A stretch of DNA of 64,000 nucleotides from VRUE01 sp963745915 (GCA_963745915.1 CAVUZA010000002.1:1178001-1242000), one strand, 5' to 3'; shown: positions 26,221 to 34,958, counted from the stretch's first letter. Program-made: numbers and translations. The notes: generated by a model not told the origin, from the letters alone.

Positions 26221-27027
26221 CTGGTCGCGATTCGCATCCGCCGCAGCAAGCGAGGGCTGGCCGTCACCGGACTGCTGGCCCTCGCCGTGCTCGCCCTGGT
26301 CGCGACCGCGGCCGCGCGCCGCAACGTCGACAGGGTCCACCTCCAGGTCGGCGACCTGGTGATCGACGGGCGCGGCGGCTTCAAGCCCGAACGGCTGCCC
26401 CGCTTCCACGACGCGCCGATCAAGATCTACGGCGGTGGCCGGGTCTCGACCCTCTCCCGCGAGCTGCCGCCGATCCTGGAAACGATCGAATTCGAATTCG
26501 ACAAGCACGGCCACGTCGAGACCAAGGGCCTCGAAGTCTGCAAGGCCGGCAAGCTGCAGGCCACCGACGTGCCGGCGGCGCGGCGCGCCTGCCCGCACGC
26601 GATCGTCGGCCGCGGCTTCGGCCGGGCCGTCGTCGCCTTCCCCGAACAGGCCCCGATCCCGGTCTCCTCGCCGATCACCGCCTTCAACGGGCCGAAGAAG
26701 CACGGCAACGACACGCTCCTCTTCCACGCTTACACGACGGTGCCGGTCTCGACCACCTTCATCGTCCCGGTCGAGATCGAAAAGATCCACCGGGGCGTCT
26801 ACGGCTACCGGGTCAAGGCGCGGATCCCGAAGATCGCCGGCGGCTACGGCCACCCGGTCGCCGGCCGCCTCGAGGTCGACCGCAAATGGACCTTCAAGGG
26901 CCGCCGCCACAGCTACGTCAACGCCCGCTGCCAGACCGGCCGCCTGCAGGCGCGCGGCCGGTTCAAGTTCAAGGACGGGACCTACCTCGCCGGCAACTTC
27001 CTGCGGCCCTGCAAGGTCCGCCACTGA
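26221..27027 (+). CDS. Secreted protein of unknown function, tandem paralogue
   Basis: About 268 residues. Hydrophobic export segment GLAVTGLLALAVLALVATAA, then the same block order as the previous gene (ELPPILE, ATDVPAARRAC, AIVGRGFGRAVV, IPKIAGGYGHPV, WTFKGRRHSYVNARC). Its N-terminus has no ATG, GTG or TTG in frame after the preceding stop; CTG at 26221, five bases past it behind GTAGAGGA, is the best start. A recent tandem duplication is likely. Confidence 0.78.
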   Translation: MVAIRIRRSKRGLAVTGLLALAVLALVATAAARRNVDRVHLQVGDLVIDGRGGFKPERLPRFHDAPIKIYGGGRVSTLSRELPPILETIEFEFDKHGHVETKGLEVCKAGKLQATDVPAARRACPHAIVGRGFGRAVVAFPEQAPIPVSSPITAFNGPKKHGNDTLLFHAYTTVPVSTTFIVPVEIEKIHRGVYGYRVKARIPKIAGGYGHPVAGRLEVDRKWTFKGRRHSYVNARCQTGRLQARGRFKFKDGTYLAGNFLRPCKVRH

Positions 27028-27034
27028 CCCGGTC

Positions 27035-27077
27035 GACGGGCCTAAATGTCGCCCTATGGGCGACATTTAGGCCCGTC
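27035..27077. repeat. Palindromic element C between convergent genes
   Basis: Arms 27035-27054 and 27058-27077 are perfect over 20 bp with the loop TAT. It sits between the convergent secreted-protein and MpaB-like genes and may stop both transcripts. It also supplies the last codons and the TAG stop of the MpaB-like gene (27054-27056). Confidence 0.88.
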
Positions 27078-27962
27078 AGCCGCTGACCCGCACTGCGGGG
27101 TCGGCGTGCCGCCGCGCTCGCGCTCGGCCTTGGTGACGACGTCGAAGAAGACATCGTTGCGGCCGCGGCGCAGGCGGCGGGGGAAGAAGCGGCGGGCGCG
27201 GCGGTGGGCGGCGGTCATCGTCTGGAAGCTCGCCTCGTGGGCGCCGCTCCAGCGGATGCCGAAGATCCGCCGCACGCGGGGCGGCAGCGTGCCTTTGATG
27301 ATGTGGTTCTGGGCGAGCAGGTTGCCCCGCGCCGGCGCCGGGACCGGCTGGCGGAAGGCGACCAGCGGCGCCATCGCCAGGCCGTGCTCGGTCGCCTGCA
27401 GGTCGGGCGAGGCGAGCCGCTCCTCCCACCAGGCGCTGAACTCGGCGTAGCTGGCCGGCACCTCGCTGCGCGGCAGGCCGAAGAGCTCGCCGAAGCGGAT
27501 GTAGTCCTGCCACAGGCCCTCGCGCTCCTCGGCGCTCAGCGGCCGCACCATCGTCTCGTACATCGCCCGGCCCGAGTCGGCGATCACCGCCAGGGTCCAG
27601 AGCATCAGCTCGGGGTCGAAGGCCGAGTAGCGGGTGCCGGCGGGGTGGGCGCCGGCCGCCTCGTGCAGCTCGCCCTCGACCCGCCGGTGCAGCTTCTCGA
27701 CCACGGCCAGGGCGCGGTCGGCTTCGGTGCGGGTGCCGAGCAGGATCGTCTCCTGCATCTTCGCCGTCCGCGCCAGCCGCTGGAAGGGCCGGTTGGCCGA
27801 GGTCGTGCTCAGCATCGTGCCGGTGTAGGTGAGCGGCTCGAGCGCGCCGATCAAGAGCGCCCGCTGGCCGTAGAGCAGGCCGACGGCGCGCTCGCCGTGG
27901 ACCCGCCGCGCTACAGAGCGGCCGGGGGGGAAGTAGTGGGAGTCGTCTCCTCGCTGGTCCAC
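27054..27962 (-). CDS. MpaB-family oxygenase (DUF2236)
   Basis: 302 residues. VHGERAVGLLYGQRALL followed by IGALEPLTYTG, then YSAFDPELMLWTLAVIADSG, LWQDYIRFGELFGLP and ASYAEFSAWWEERL match the DUF2236/MpaB family, heme-dependent oxygenases such as latex-clearing proteins. GTG start at 27962 lies inside the end of the ftsH-like gene (51 bases of overlap). The final residues are encoded by the palindrome arm, so the native C-terminus has been replaced or extended. Confidence 0.8.
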   Translation of the reverse strand: MDQRGDDSHYFPPGRSVARRVHGERAVGLLYGQRALLIGALEPLTYTGTMLSTTSANRPFQRLARTAKMQETILLGTRTEADRALAVVEKLHRRVEGELHEAAGAHPAGTRYSAFDPELMLWTLAVIADSGRAMYETMVRPLSAEEREGLWQDYIRFGELFGLPRSEVPASYAEFSAWWEERLASPDLQATEHGLAMAPLVAFRQPVPAPARGNLLAQNHIIKGTLPPRVRRIFGIRWSGAHEASFQTMTAAHRRARRFFPRRLRRGRNDVFFDVVTKAERERGGTPTPQCGSAADGPKCRP

Positions 27963-29449
27963 GGCTGCTCCGATGCTAGCTCGTGAACGGCGAAGATCTC
28001 GTCGAGGTCCTCGCGGGTCAGCGTCTCGCGCTCGAGCGCGTTGGCGGCGAGGTCGTCGAGGCACTCGCGGTTGGCGGCGAGCAGCGTGCGCGCCCGGCGG
28101 TGCGCTTCGCGCGCCAGGTTCATCGCCGCCAGGTCGACGTCGCGGCGGGTGCGGTCGGAGAGCGCGTAGTCGTCGGTCGGCAGCGCGATCGGCGGCGCGC
28201 CGTCGGCGTCGATCGCCATCCCCATGCCGAATTCGCCGACCATCTGCTTGCAGACCGCGTGTACGCGGGCGAGGTCGTCGGCGGCGCCGGAGTAGGAGTC
28301 GCCCAGCACCTCCTGCTCGGCGGCGCGCCCGCCCAGCAGGGTGACGATCTCGTCGAGCAGCTCGTCGCGCGACTTCAGGTAGGTGTCCTCCTGGGGCGAG
28401 TGGCCGACGAAGCCGAGCGCCGGCCCGCGCGGCACGATGCTGAGGATCTCCGGCGGGTCGAGGCCGAGCAGGCGGCGGCAGAGCGCGTGGCCGGCCTCGT
28501 GGTAGGCGACGATGCGGCGCTCCTTCTGGTTCAGGCGCCGCGCCTGCTGGGAGCCGACCGACTGGCGCAGCAGCGCCTCGTCGAGGTCCTCGCGGGCCGT
28601 CGCCGTGCGCCCGGCGCGGCCGGCGATGATCGCCGCCTCGTTGAGCGCGTTGGCGAGCTGGGCGCCGGTCATCCCGGTCGTCTTGCGGGCGACGTCGGTG
28701 AGGTCGAGGTCGGGGCCGAGCGGCTTGCCCTTGGCGTGGGCGCGGAGGATCGCCTCGCGGCCGTCGCGGTCGGGCGGGGAGACCAGCACCTGGCGGTCGA
28801 AGCGGCCCGGCCGCAGCAGCGCCCGGTCGAGCTTGTCGACGTGGTTGGAGGCGGCGATGACGATCACCGTGCCGGGGTCGCGCTCGAAGCCGTCGAGCTC
28901 GACCAGCAGCTGGTTGAGCGCCTGCTCGCGCTCGCTGGTGCCGCCATCGCCGCCGCCGCTGCGCGCACCCCCCACCGCGTCGAGCTCGTCGATGAAGATC
29001 ACCGCCCGGCCCGACTTGCGCGCCTCCTTGAACAGCCGCCTGATCCGGGCGGCACCCCTCCCCACGAACATCTCTACGAAGCTCGAGCCCGAGGCGGCGA
29101 AGAAGTCGACCCCGGCCTGGGCGGCGACCGCCCGCGCCAGCATCGTCTTGCCGGTCCCGGGCGGGCCGAAGAGCAGCACGCCGCGCGGCGGCTGGGCGCC
29201 GAGGGCGGAGAAGCGGTCGGGGTCGCGCAGCCACTCGGCGACGTCCATCAGCTCGTCCTTGGCCGCGTCGACGCCCTGCACCTCGTCCCAGAGCACCGGC
29301 TCGGTGCGGCTCGCCTTGACCGTCTCGGGCTTGGTCGAGCCCAGCGTGCTGCTCAGCAGCCGCACGAAGACGAGCAGCAGGCAGGCCATGAAGAAGACCC
29401 CGAAGACGGGGTACCAGTCGAAGAAGAAGGTTTGGATTTCCGAGGCCAC
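27911..29449 (-). CDS. FtsH-like membrane AAA+ zinc metalloprotease
   Basis: 512 residues, shorter than canonical FtsH (about 640). One N-terminal membrane helix (YPVFGVFFMACLLLVFVRLL) and no periplasmic domain. AAA module with Walker A GPPGTGKT, pore loop SFVEMFVGRGAARIR, Walker B VIFIDELDAVGG and SRH region ALLRPGRFDRQV. Peptidase motif AYHEAGHAL with the third ligand in GAADDLARV. It probably degrades membrane or regulatory proteins as a second FtsH copy. GC hairpin-like sequence lies 60 bases upstream. Confidence 0.9.
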   Translation of the reverse strand: MASEIQTFFFDWYPVFGVFFMACLLLVFVRLLSSTLGSTKPETVKASRTEPVLWDEVQGVDAAKDELMDVAEWLRDPDRFSALGAQPPRGVLLFGPPGTGKTMLARAVAAQAGVDFFAASGSSFVEMFVGRGAARIRRLFKEARKSGRAVIFIDELDAVGGARSGGGDGGTSEREQALNQLLVELDGFERDPGTVIVIAASNHVDKLDRALLRPGRFDRQVLVSPPDRDGREAILRAHAKGKPLGPDLDLTDVARKTTGMTGAQLANALNEAAIIAGRAGRTATAREDLDEALLRQSVGSQQARRLNQKERRIVAYHEAGHALCRRLLGLDPPEILSIVPRGPALGFVGHSPQEDTYLKSRDELLDEIVTLLGGRAAEQEVLGDSYSGAADDLARVHAVCKQMVGEFGMGMAIDADGAPPIALPTDDYALSDRTRRDVDLAAMNLAREAHRRARTLLAANRECLDDLAANALERETLTREDLDEIFAVHELASEQPWTSEETTPTTSPPAAL

Positions 29450-29548
29450 GATCCGGAGCGGGACCGAGTGTCCGGGTTAACGGCGCTTACTCCAATCGCA
29501 TATGCGTCCAGCGGGCGTTTTTGGGCTAAAGCGCCCGCCGCGCCCCGC

Positions 29549-30301
29549 TCAACCGCGTTCGACCTGCGAGCCGCCGACGATCGCCTCGACGCCGTCGTCG
29601 CCGAAGACGATCCAGGCCTTGTTGCCGCCGTCGTAGTCGGGGGCCCAGAGCTTCAGCGTCGCCGGCCGGCCCCAGACCGTGACCTGCTCCTCGCCGGTCT
29701 CGGCCTCGCCGCGCCAGACCTGCAGGAAGGGGTTTTCCAGCAGCTCGGCCCCGATCGTGGTCGGCTCGCGGTGGCCGGGGTGGACCTTCGTCTCCGGCGC
29801 CAGCTCGACCAGGCGCAGGACCGAGGCCTTGAGGTCCTCGAAGCCGCTGGCGCCCGGCGCCATCGTGCCGCCCACGGTGCCCTTGAAGAGGACGTCGGCG
29901 GTGAACAGGTCGCTGCCGTCGACGAGGAAGGCGAGATGGCCGGTGGCGTGGCCCGGGGTCGCGATCGCCTCGATCTCGAGGCCGCCGGTGTTCAGCTTCT
30001 CGCCGTCGGCGAGCGTCTCGGCGACCTCCAGCTCGCCGCGCAGCTCGGCCGCGGCCTCGGGGCTGGCGACGATCGGCACGCCGCCGAGCCGCTCCTGCGC
30101 CGCGGCGAGGCCGGCGACGTGGTCGAGGTGGGGATGGGTGACGAGGACGTGGGTGATCTCGATCCCCTCGCGCTCGGCGCGCTCGAGCAGCGGGCCGAGG
30201 TCGTCGTTGCCGTCGATCAGCACCCCCTTGCCGCCGGGCCCCTCGGCGACTAGGTAGGCGTTGGACAGCCACTGTGGGTTCTCGGTTCTCTCGACGATCA
30301 T
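29549..30301 (-). CDS. Metallo-beta-lactamase-fold hydrolase
   Basis: 250 residues. Zinc motif VTHPHLDHVAGL, then ATPGHATGHLAF and the aspartate ligand in LFTADVLFKG, and HPGHREPTTIG: the glyoxalase II-like branch of the superfamily. The ATG overlaps the stop of the cyclopropane-synthase-like gene (ATGA), so it belongs to that lipid operon, although its substrate is unknown. C-terminal 50 residues (VTVWGRPATLKLWAPDYDGG) are an added domain. Confidence 0.88.
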   Translation of the reverse strand: MIVERTENPQWLSNAYLVAEGPGGKGVLIDGNDDLGPLLERAEREGIEITHVLVTHPHLDHVAGLAAAQERLGGVPIVASPEAAAELRGELEVAETLADGEKLNTGGLEIEAIATPGHATGHLAFLVDGSDLFTADVLFKGTVGGTMAPGASGFEDLKASVLRLVELAPETKVHPGHREPTTIGAELLENPFLQVWRGEAETGEEQVTVWGRPATLKLWAPDYDGGNKAWIVFGDDGVEAIVGGSQVERG

Positions 30302-31467
30302 GCGCCCAAGTATCGCGGCTTGGCGAAGAGCGCCTGCAGGTCGCCGATCCGGCGCTCGCGGAAGCCGGCCTCCGAGGAGCAGAGGTAGAAGTCCCAGAGG
30401 CGGCGGAAGCGCTCGTCGTAGCCGCGCTCGCGCAGGCTCGGCCAGGCGGCGTGGAAGCGCTGGCGCCAGGCGGCGAGGGTCGGCGGGTAGTGGGCGGTGA
30501 TGTCCTCCATCCAGAGCTGGCGCATGTCGGTCTCGCGGGCGAGGCAGTCGGCGATCACCCGGCGCGAGGGCAGGCAGCCGCCGGGGAAGACGTGGGTGTT
30601 GGCGAAGCTGCGGGTCGCCTTCTCGGCCTCGTAGAGGCGGTCGTCGGTGACGATCGCCTGCAGGAACATCAGCCCGTCGGGGGCGAGCAGGGCGCTGCAG
30701 CGGGCGAAGAAGGCGCCGAAGTACTGCCAGCCGACCGCCTCGATCATCTCGACCGAGACCAGCCGGTCGTAGCTGCCGCGCAGGTCGCGGTAGTCCTCGA
30801 GCAGCACCGTGACCCGGTCGGCGAGCCCGGCCTCGCGCACGCGGGCGGTGGCCAGCGCCTGCTGCTCGCGGGAGATCGTCGTCGTCGTCACCCGGCAGCC
30901 GTGCTCGGCGGCGGCGTGGATCGCCAGCCCGCCCCAACCGCTGCCGATCTCGAGCAGGTGGTTCTCGGGCCCGAGCCGCAGGGTCGCGCAGATCCGCTCC
31001 AGCTTGGCCAGCTGGGCGCGCTCGAGGTCGGGCTCCTCGCCGGGCGGGAAGTAGGCGCAGGAGTAGAGCATGCGACGGTCGAGGAAGGCGGCGAAGAGCT
31101 CGTTGCCGAGGTCGTAGTGGGCGGCGATGTGGCGGCGCGAGGCGGCGCGGGTGTTGGCCGGGACGAGCCGGCGCAGCCGGTGGGCGAGGGCGCGGGGCCG
31201 GGCGAGGGCGGTGGCGAGCGGCCCCGGCGCGGCCAGCTCACGGGCGGCGATGCGGAGCAGGGCGAGGAGGTCGTCGGCGTCCCAGAGCCCGTCGAAGTAG
31301 GACTCGCCGAGGCCGGCGCTGCCGCGCAGCGGCCCGCGCCAGGCGGCGGGGTCGTGGACGCGGACGGTCGCCCTCAGCTCGGCGTCCGGCGGCCCGAAGG
31401 CGCGCCGCCGCCGTCCCTCCTCGACCTCGATCCGGCCGCCGCGCACGCGGCGCAGCGCCTGGACCAG
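30298..31467 (-). CDS. Cyclopropane-fatty-acyl-phospholipid synthase-like methyltransferase
   Basis: About 389 residues. Methylates unsaturated acyl chains of membrane lipids with SAM. HYDLGNELFAAFLDRRMLYSCAYF, LEIGSGWGGLAIHAA, TISREQQALATARV, SVEMIEAVGWQYF and HVFPGGCLPS are the family's marks. The start is not clear: sequence resembling the N-terminus reaches the DUF1365 stop but lacks a normal start; CTG at 31467 or GTG at 31446 are the candidates. Part of the FAD-oxidoreductase/DUF1365/CFA operon. Confidence 0.85.
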   Translation of the reverse strand: MVQALRRVRGGRIEVEEGRRRRAFGPPDAELRATVRVHDPAAWRGPLRGSAGLGESYFDGLWDADDLLALLRIAARELAAPGPLATALARPRALAHRLRRLVPANTRAASRRHIAAHYDLGNELFAAFLDRRMLYSCAYFPPGEEPDLERAQLAKLERICATLRLGPENHLLEIGSGWGGLAIHAAAEHGCRVTTTTISREQQALATARVREAGLADRVTVLLEDYRDLRGSYDRLVSVEMIEAVGWQYFGAFFARCSALLAPDGLMFLQAIVTDDRLYEAEKATRSFANTHVFPGGCLPSRRVIADCLARETDMRQLWMEDITAHYPPTLAAWRQRFHAAWPSLRERGYDERFRRLWDFYLCSSEAGFRERRIGDLQALFAKPRYLGA

Positions 31468-31490
31468 GGCAGACCGGGCGAGCCGGTCGC

Positions 31491-32339
31491 CTACGGCGAC
31501 AGGAACCCCTTCGGCCGCGGGCGCCTCCCCTCGGGGTGGGGGAAGCGCTCGGCGCCGCGCAGCCGCAGCCGCAGCGCCTGGGCGTAGATGCGGGCGACCA
31601 CCTGCAGCGACATCGCCGGATATCGAAGCAGCATTCGGGCCATCAGTCCACGGCTCAGCTCCCGCCGCCGCAGCGAGAGCGTCGCGTCGAACTGCTTGCC
31701 CGTCGCCCCGCCCGCCCGGGGTGCAACGCGTTTGCGTTCTATATCCCCGCAAACGCGTTGCACCTTGGGGTGAGTGGGGCGGGACTCGATGTGGACGGAG
31801 AGGGTCGGGCCGGGCTCGCTGGCGCGGAAGGCGTAGGTCTGGTCCATGGCCATCAGCGGCGAGACGTGCAGGCGCTTGTCCAGCTCGGCGCCCAGCACCG
31901 GCCCGCGCCGCTCGCCGCGGGAGAGGACGTAGGGGTGGCTCTCGCCCCAGGGGATGTTGTTGACGTCGGCGACGATCGCCTCGACCCGCTCCGCGGCCGG
32001 GTCGAAGCAGTAGTAGAGGCTGATCGGGTTGAAGGCGTGGCCGAGGACGCGCAGGCCGGTGAGCAGCCGCACCGGGCCGGCGGGGCGGGCGCCGGTCTGC
32101 GCCTCGACCGCGTCGCGGGCGCACTCGGCGAGCGGCCGCTCGGGGTCGCCCATGTAGTCCTCGCGGCGGAAGCGGGCGGGGGCCGGGCGGCGGGCGGAGA
32201 AGAGCGGGAAGGGGTCGAGCAGCTCGGGCAGCTCGCCGAGGTCGAGGTAGGTCAGGTAGAGCCGGTAGCGGAACTCGTGCTCGACCGGGTCGAAGCGCCG
32301 GTGGCGGACCCAGCCCTCGTAGACGGCCGAGGCGGTCAT
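31491..32339 (-). CDS. DUF1365 protein of the fatty-acid modification operon
   Basis: 282 residues. VYEGWVRHRRFDPVEHEFRY, LGHAFNPISLYYCFD, VNNIPWGESHPYVL, LHVSPLMAMDQTYAFR and KQFDATLSLRRRELS are typical DUF1365 blocks. It normally sits between an FAD amine-oxidase-like protein and a CFA-like methyltransferase, as here, and probably assists lipid modification. Residues about 190-210 (VQRVCGDIERKRVAP) are an insertion encoded by a perfect palindrome and absent from the usual domain. Starts with an ATGA overlap. Confidence 0.85.
   Translation of the reverse strand: MTASAVYEGWVRHRRFDPVEHEFRYRLYLTYLDLGELPELLDPFPLFSARRPAPARFRREDYMGDPERPLAECARDAVEAQTGARPAGPVRLLTGLRVLGHAFNPISLYYCFDPAAERVEAIVADVNNIPWGESHPYVLSRGERRGPVLGAELDKRLHVSPLMAMDQTYAFRASEPGPTLSVHIESRPTHPKVQRVCGDIERKRVAPRAGGATGKQFDATLSLRRRELSRGLMARMLLRYPAMSLQVVARIYAQALRLRLRGAERFPHPEGRRPRPKGFLSP
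31720..31764. repeat. Palindromic element D, in frame inside the DUF1365 gene
   Basis: Arms 31720-31736 and 31748-31764 are perfect over 17 bp with an 11-base loop. It is read through in frame on the minus strand and lengthens the protein between two conserved blocks. This is the second coding palindrome in the window. Confidence 0.88.
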
Positions 32340-33598
32340 GCGGCGAGCAGCTCGGGGACGGCGGCGGGCTCGATCCCGGCGCAGGCGGCGATCGCGCTCA
32401 CCACGCCGTCCTCGTGGAAGCCCCAGCCCCAGTAGGCGCCGCAGTAGTGGGTGCGCCGCACGCCGCTGATCTCGGCGTGGCGGGCCTGGGCCGCGACGCC
32501 CTCGGCGGTGTAGACCGGGTGGTCGAAGGCGATCCGCCGCAGCACCCTGGACGGCTCGATCCGCTCGCTGCGGTTGAGCGTCACCAGGTACTGGCGGTCG
32601 GCGCGCAGGCGCTGCAGGTTGTTCATCCAGTAGGTGACCGTGGTGCGGCCGACCGGCTCGTCGCCGAGGTGGAAGTTCCAACTCGACCAGGCGCTGCGCC
32701 GCCGCGGCAGCAGCGAGTCGTCGGTGTGCAGGACGGCCTCGTTGCGCTGGTAGGGGATCGCGGCGAGGATCTCGCGCTCGGCCTCGCTGGGGTCGGCGAG
32801 CAGGGCGAGCGCCTGGTCGGAGTGGGTCGCGATCACCACCCGGTCGAACTCCTCGCTCTCGCAGCCCTCGGCCTCGATCCGCACCCGGTCGGGCAGGCGC
32901 TCGATCCGGCGCACCGGGGAGGCGAGCCGCAGCCGCTCCCGCCAGGGGGCGGAGATCGCCTCGACGTAGCGCTGCGAGCCGCCGCGCACGGTGCGCCAGC
33001 GGGGCCGGCCGCGCAGGCTGTACATGCCGTGGTTGTCGAAGAACTCGGCCATGAAGCTGGCCGGGAAGCTCCACATCTGCTCCGGGTCGGCGGACCACAC
33101 GGCGGAGGCCTGGGGGACGATCAGGCGCTCGACGAAGTGGCGCGAGAAGCCGCGCTGCTGGAGCCAGGCGCCGAGCGAGGGCGAGGTGCCGTTGGTGCCG
33201 ATCAGCTCGCGCGCCTCGCGGTTGAAGCGGCGCCAGTCGCGCAGCATGCCGAGGAAGGAGGGGCTGAGCAGGTGCGCGGGCCGGGCGAAGAGGCCGCGCG
33301 GGGTGCCGGCGTACTCGAACTCGCCGCGGTCGTCGGCGACCGAGAAGCTCATCTGCGACGCCTGGGTCTCGACTCCGATCTCATCGAGCAGCCGTTCGAA
33401 GTTGGGGTAGTTGCGGTCGTTGAAGACGATGAAGCCGGTGTCGACGCTGTGCGGGCCGTCCTCGGCCTCGACCTCGACCGTGTGCGTGTGGCCGCCGAGC
33501 CGCTCGCCGGCCTCGTAGACGACCAGCTCATGCTCGCCGTGCAGCAGGTGGGCGGCGACGAGGCCGGAGATCCCGGTGCCGACGATCGCGATCTTCAT
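32336..33598 (-). CDS. FAD-dependent amine-oxidase-like oxidoreductase
   Basis: 420 residues. Begins MKIAIVGTGISGLVAAHLL (FAD Rossmann), then VVYEAGERLGGHTHTVEVE, VDTGFIVFNDRNYPNF, and ends with HYCGAYWGWGFHEDGV. This is the flavoprotein that accompanies DUF1365 and CFA-like methyltransferases, linked in other bacteria to unusual fatty-acid formation. ATG at 33598 chosen as it opens on the Rossmann strand. First gene of the four-gene lipid operon ending with the MBL hydrolase. Confidence 0.9.
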   Translation of the reverse strand: MKIAIVGTGISGLVAAHLLHGEHELVVYEAGERLGGHTHTVEVEAEDGPHSVDTGFIVFNDRNYPNFERLLDEIGVETQASQMSFSVADDRGEFEYAGTPRGLFARPAHLLSPSFLGMLRDWRRFNREARELIGTNGTSPSLGAWLQQRGFSRHFVERLIVPQASAVWSADPEQMWSFPASFMAEFFDNHGMYSLRGRPRWRTVRGGSQRYVEAISAPWRERLRLASPVRRIERLPDRVRIEAEGCESEEFDRVVIATHSDQALALLADPSEAEREILAAIPYQRNEAVLHTDDSLLPRRRSAWSSWNFHLGDEPVGRTTVTYWMNNLQRLRADRQYLVTLNRSERIEPSRVLRRIAFDHPVYTAEGVAAQARHAEISGVRRTHYCGAYWGWGFHEDGVVSAIAACAGIEPAAVPELLAA

Positions 33599-33612
33599 CG
33601 CTAGGTCAGAGA

Positions 33613-34839
33613 TCATACGATCATCCGTAGGGCCTGGTAGATCAGCCGCTCGCCGAGCAGCTCGGTGACCGTGGCGAAGCGGTATCCGCGGGCGCGCAGC
33701 GTGGCGATGATCCGCGGCAGCGCGGCCAGCGTGCCGGCCCGGTTGCCGCCGCCGTCGTGCATGAGGACGATCGAGCCGGGGCGGGTGGCGCCGACCACGC
33801 GGCTGTAGACGGCGGCGCTGCCCGGGGTGGACCAGTCGCTCGGGTCGACGTCCCAGGTGACGGTGCGCAGCCCGTCGGCGCCGGCGGCGGCGAGCACGGC
33901 GGAGCTGACCGCGCCGCCGGGCGGGCGGAAGAGGCAGGGGCGGAATCCGGTCGCGGCCTCGACCAGGGAGGTGGTCGGCGCGATCGCGCCGAGGCCGGGG
34001 AGCTCGGTGTGATGGGTGGTGTGGTTGCCGATCTCGCCGCCCTCGCGCAGGATGCGGCGCAGGGTCGCCTCGCGGCCGGGGATCTCCTGGCCGACCTCGA
34101 AGAAGGTGCCGGGGACGCCCTCGCGGCGCAGCACGTCGAGGAAGCCGGGCGTGTACTCGCTCGGGCCGTCGTCGAAGGTGAGGGCGACGACGGGGCGGTC
34201 GCGCGGGCCGCTGGAGACGAGCCCGGCGCGGCCCCCGGTGCAGCCGACGGCGCGCACCGGGCGCAGGCGGAAGGCGCGGGCGCCGCGGGCCGGGCTGGCC
34301 GTCTCGCAGCCCCGCTCGGCAGCGGGCCGGCAGCGCCCGAGCTGGGCGGCGACGCGCCAGCGGTAGCGCCGCGGCGAGAGCCCGGCTGCGTCGGGCTGCA
34401 GCGAGAGGACGAGCTTGCGCGGCTGGGGCCGGGAGACCGTGGCCGCAACCGTGGTCGCCCGGGTGAGCCCGCCGCGCGCGTTGAGCAGCTCCAGGCCGGC
34501 GCGGCGCCGGTGGTCCGCGCCGCCGATGCAGAGGCGCCGCCGCCCGCCCGCCCCGGCGCGGCGCAGCTCGAGGCAGAGGTGGCCGGCCCGGTCGCCGCGC
34601 CGCGGCAGGCGGTCGAGCCGGGCGAGCCCCAGCGGTCGCGAGGTGCGCAGGGCGAGGACCAGCAGACGGCCCCTCTGGGTGAGCGCGGCGCGCTCCAGCG
34701 TCGTCGCGCGCGCGGGACTCGCCGGCGCCGTCGCCGCTGCGCCCGCGAGGCCGGCGCAGGCGAGGGCGGCGATGCAGGCGATCTTGCGGGCGGCGGCGAT
34801 TGGCGGGTCGGGGAGCAGGGTTTCGGGGAAGGTGTTCAT
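33613..34839 (-). CDS. Secreted polysaccharide deacetylase
   Basis: 408 residues. Signal peptide (ARKIACIAALACAGLAGAAATAPA), a 170-residue Arg-rich N-terminal region, then the NodB domain: VVALTFDDGPS (catalytic Asp and metal Asp), NHTTHHTELPG (metal His), LFRPPGGAVS, VTWDVDPSDW and IVLMHDGGGN. It removes acetyl groups from peptidoglycan or another amino-sugar polymer outside the cell. It ends 15 bases before the FAD oxidoreductase start, so may share its transcript. Confidence 0.9.
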   Translation of the reverse strand: MNTFPETLLPDPPIAAARKIACIAALACAGLAGAAATAPASPARATTLERAALTQRGRLLVLALRTSRPLGLARLDRLPRRGDRAGHLCLELRRAGAGGRRRLCIGGADHRRRAGLELLNARGGLTRATTVAATVSRPQPRKLVLSLQPDAAGLSPRRYRWRVAAQLGRCRPAAERGCETASPARGARAFRLRPVRAVGCTGGRAGLVSSGPRDRPVVALTFDDGPSEYTPGFLDVLRREGVPGTFFEVGQEIPGREATLRRILREGGEIGNHTTHHTELPGLGAIAPTTSLVEAATGFRPCLFRPPGGAVSSAVLAAAGADGLRTVTWDVDPSDWSTPGSAAVYSRVVGATRPGSIVLMHDGGGNRAGTLAALPRIIATLRARGYRFATVTELLGERLIYQALRMIV

Positions 34840-34885
34840 GTTAGGCGCCGTCGGCGGGCTGGGGCTCGGCCCGCGCCCGGCCGTC

Positions 34886-34904
34886 CAGACAACCGTGTCC
34901 AGGT
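34886..34904 (-). promoter_or_regulatory. Motif shared with the TetR gene at 62379-63119
   Basis: CAGACAACCGTGTccAGGT lies 47 bases upstream of the deacetylase start. The same 19-base string (17 identities) lies 17 bases upstream of the TetR start, in the same orientation relative to the gene. In the TetR case it is half of an inverted repeat. A common operator or promoter element is possible. Confidence 0.4.
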
Positions 34905-34958
34905 CAGGTACTTCATTGGTATGCCAGATTCTTCCCCCTCAGCGGGTTCGCCGCTACC

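Noticed and set aside
29511..29538. Terminator after the MBL gene
   Set aside because: GCGGGCG/CGCCCGC can pair over only seven bases with a 14-base loop and no T-tract in the right direction.
27983..30253. 756-codon open frame opposite ftsH and the MBL gene
   Set aside because: It spans two well-supported genes on the other strand and the gap between them. Composition is antisense-like.
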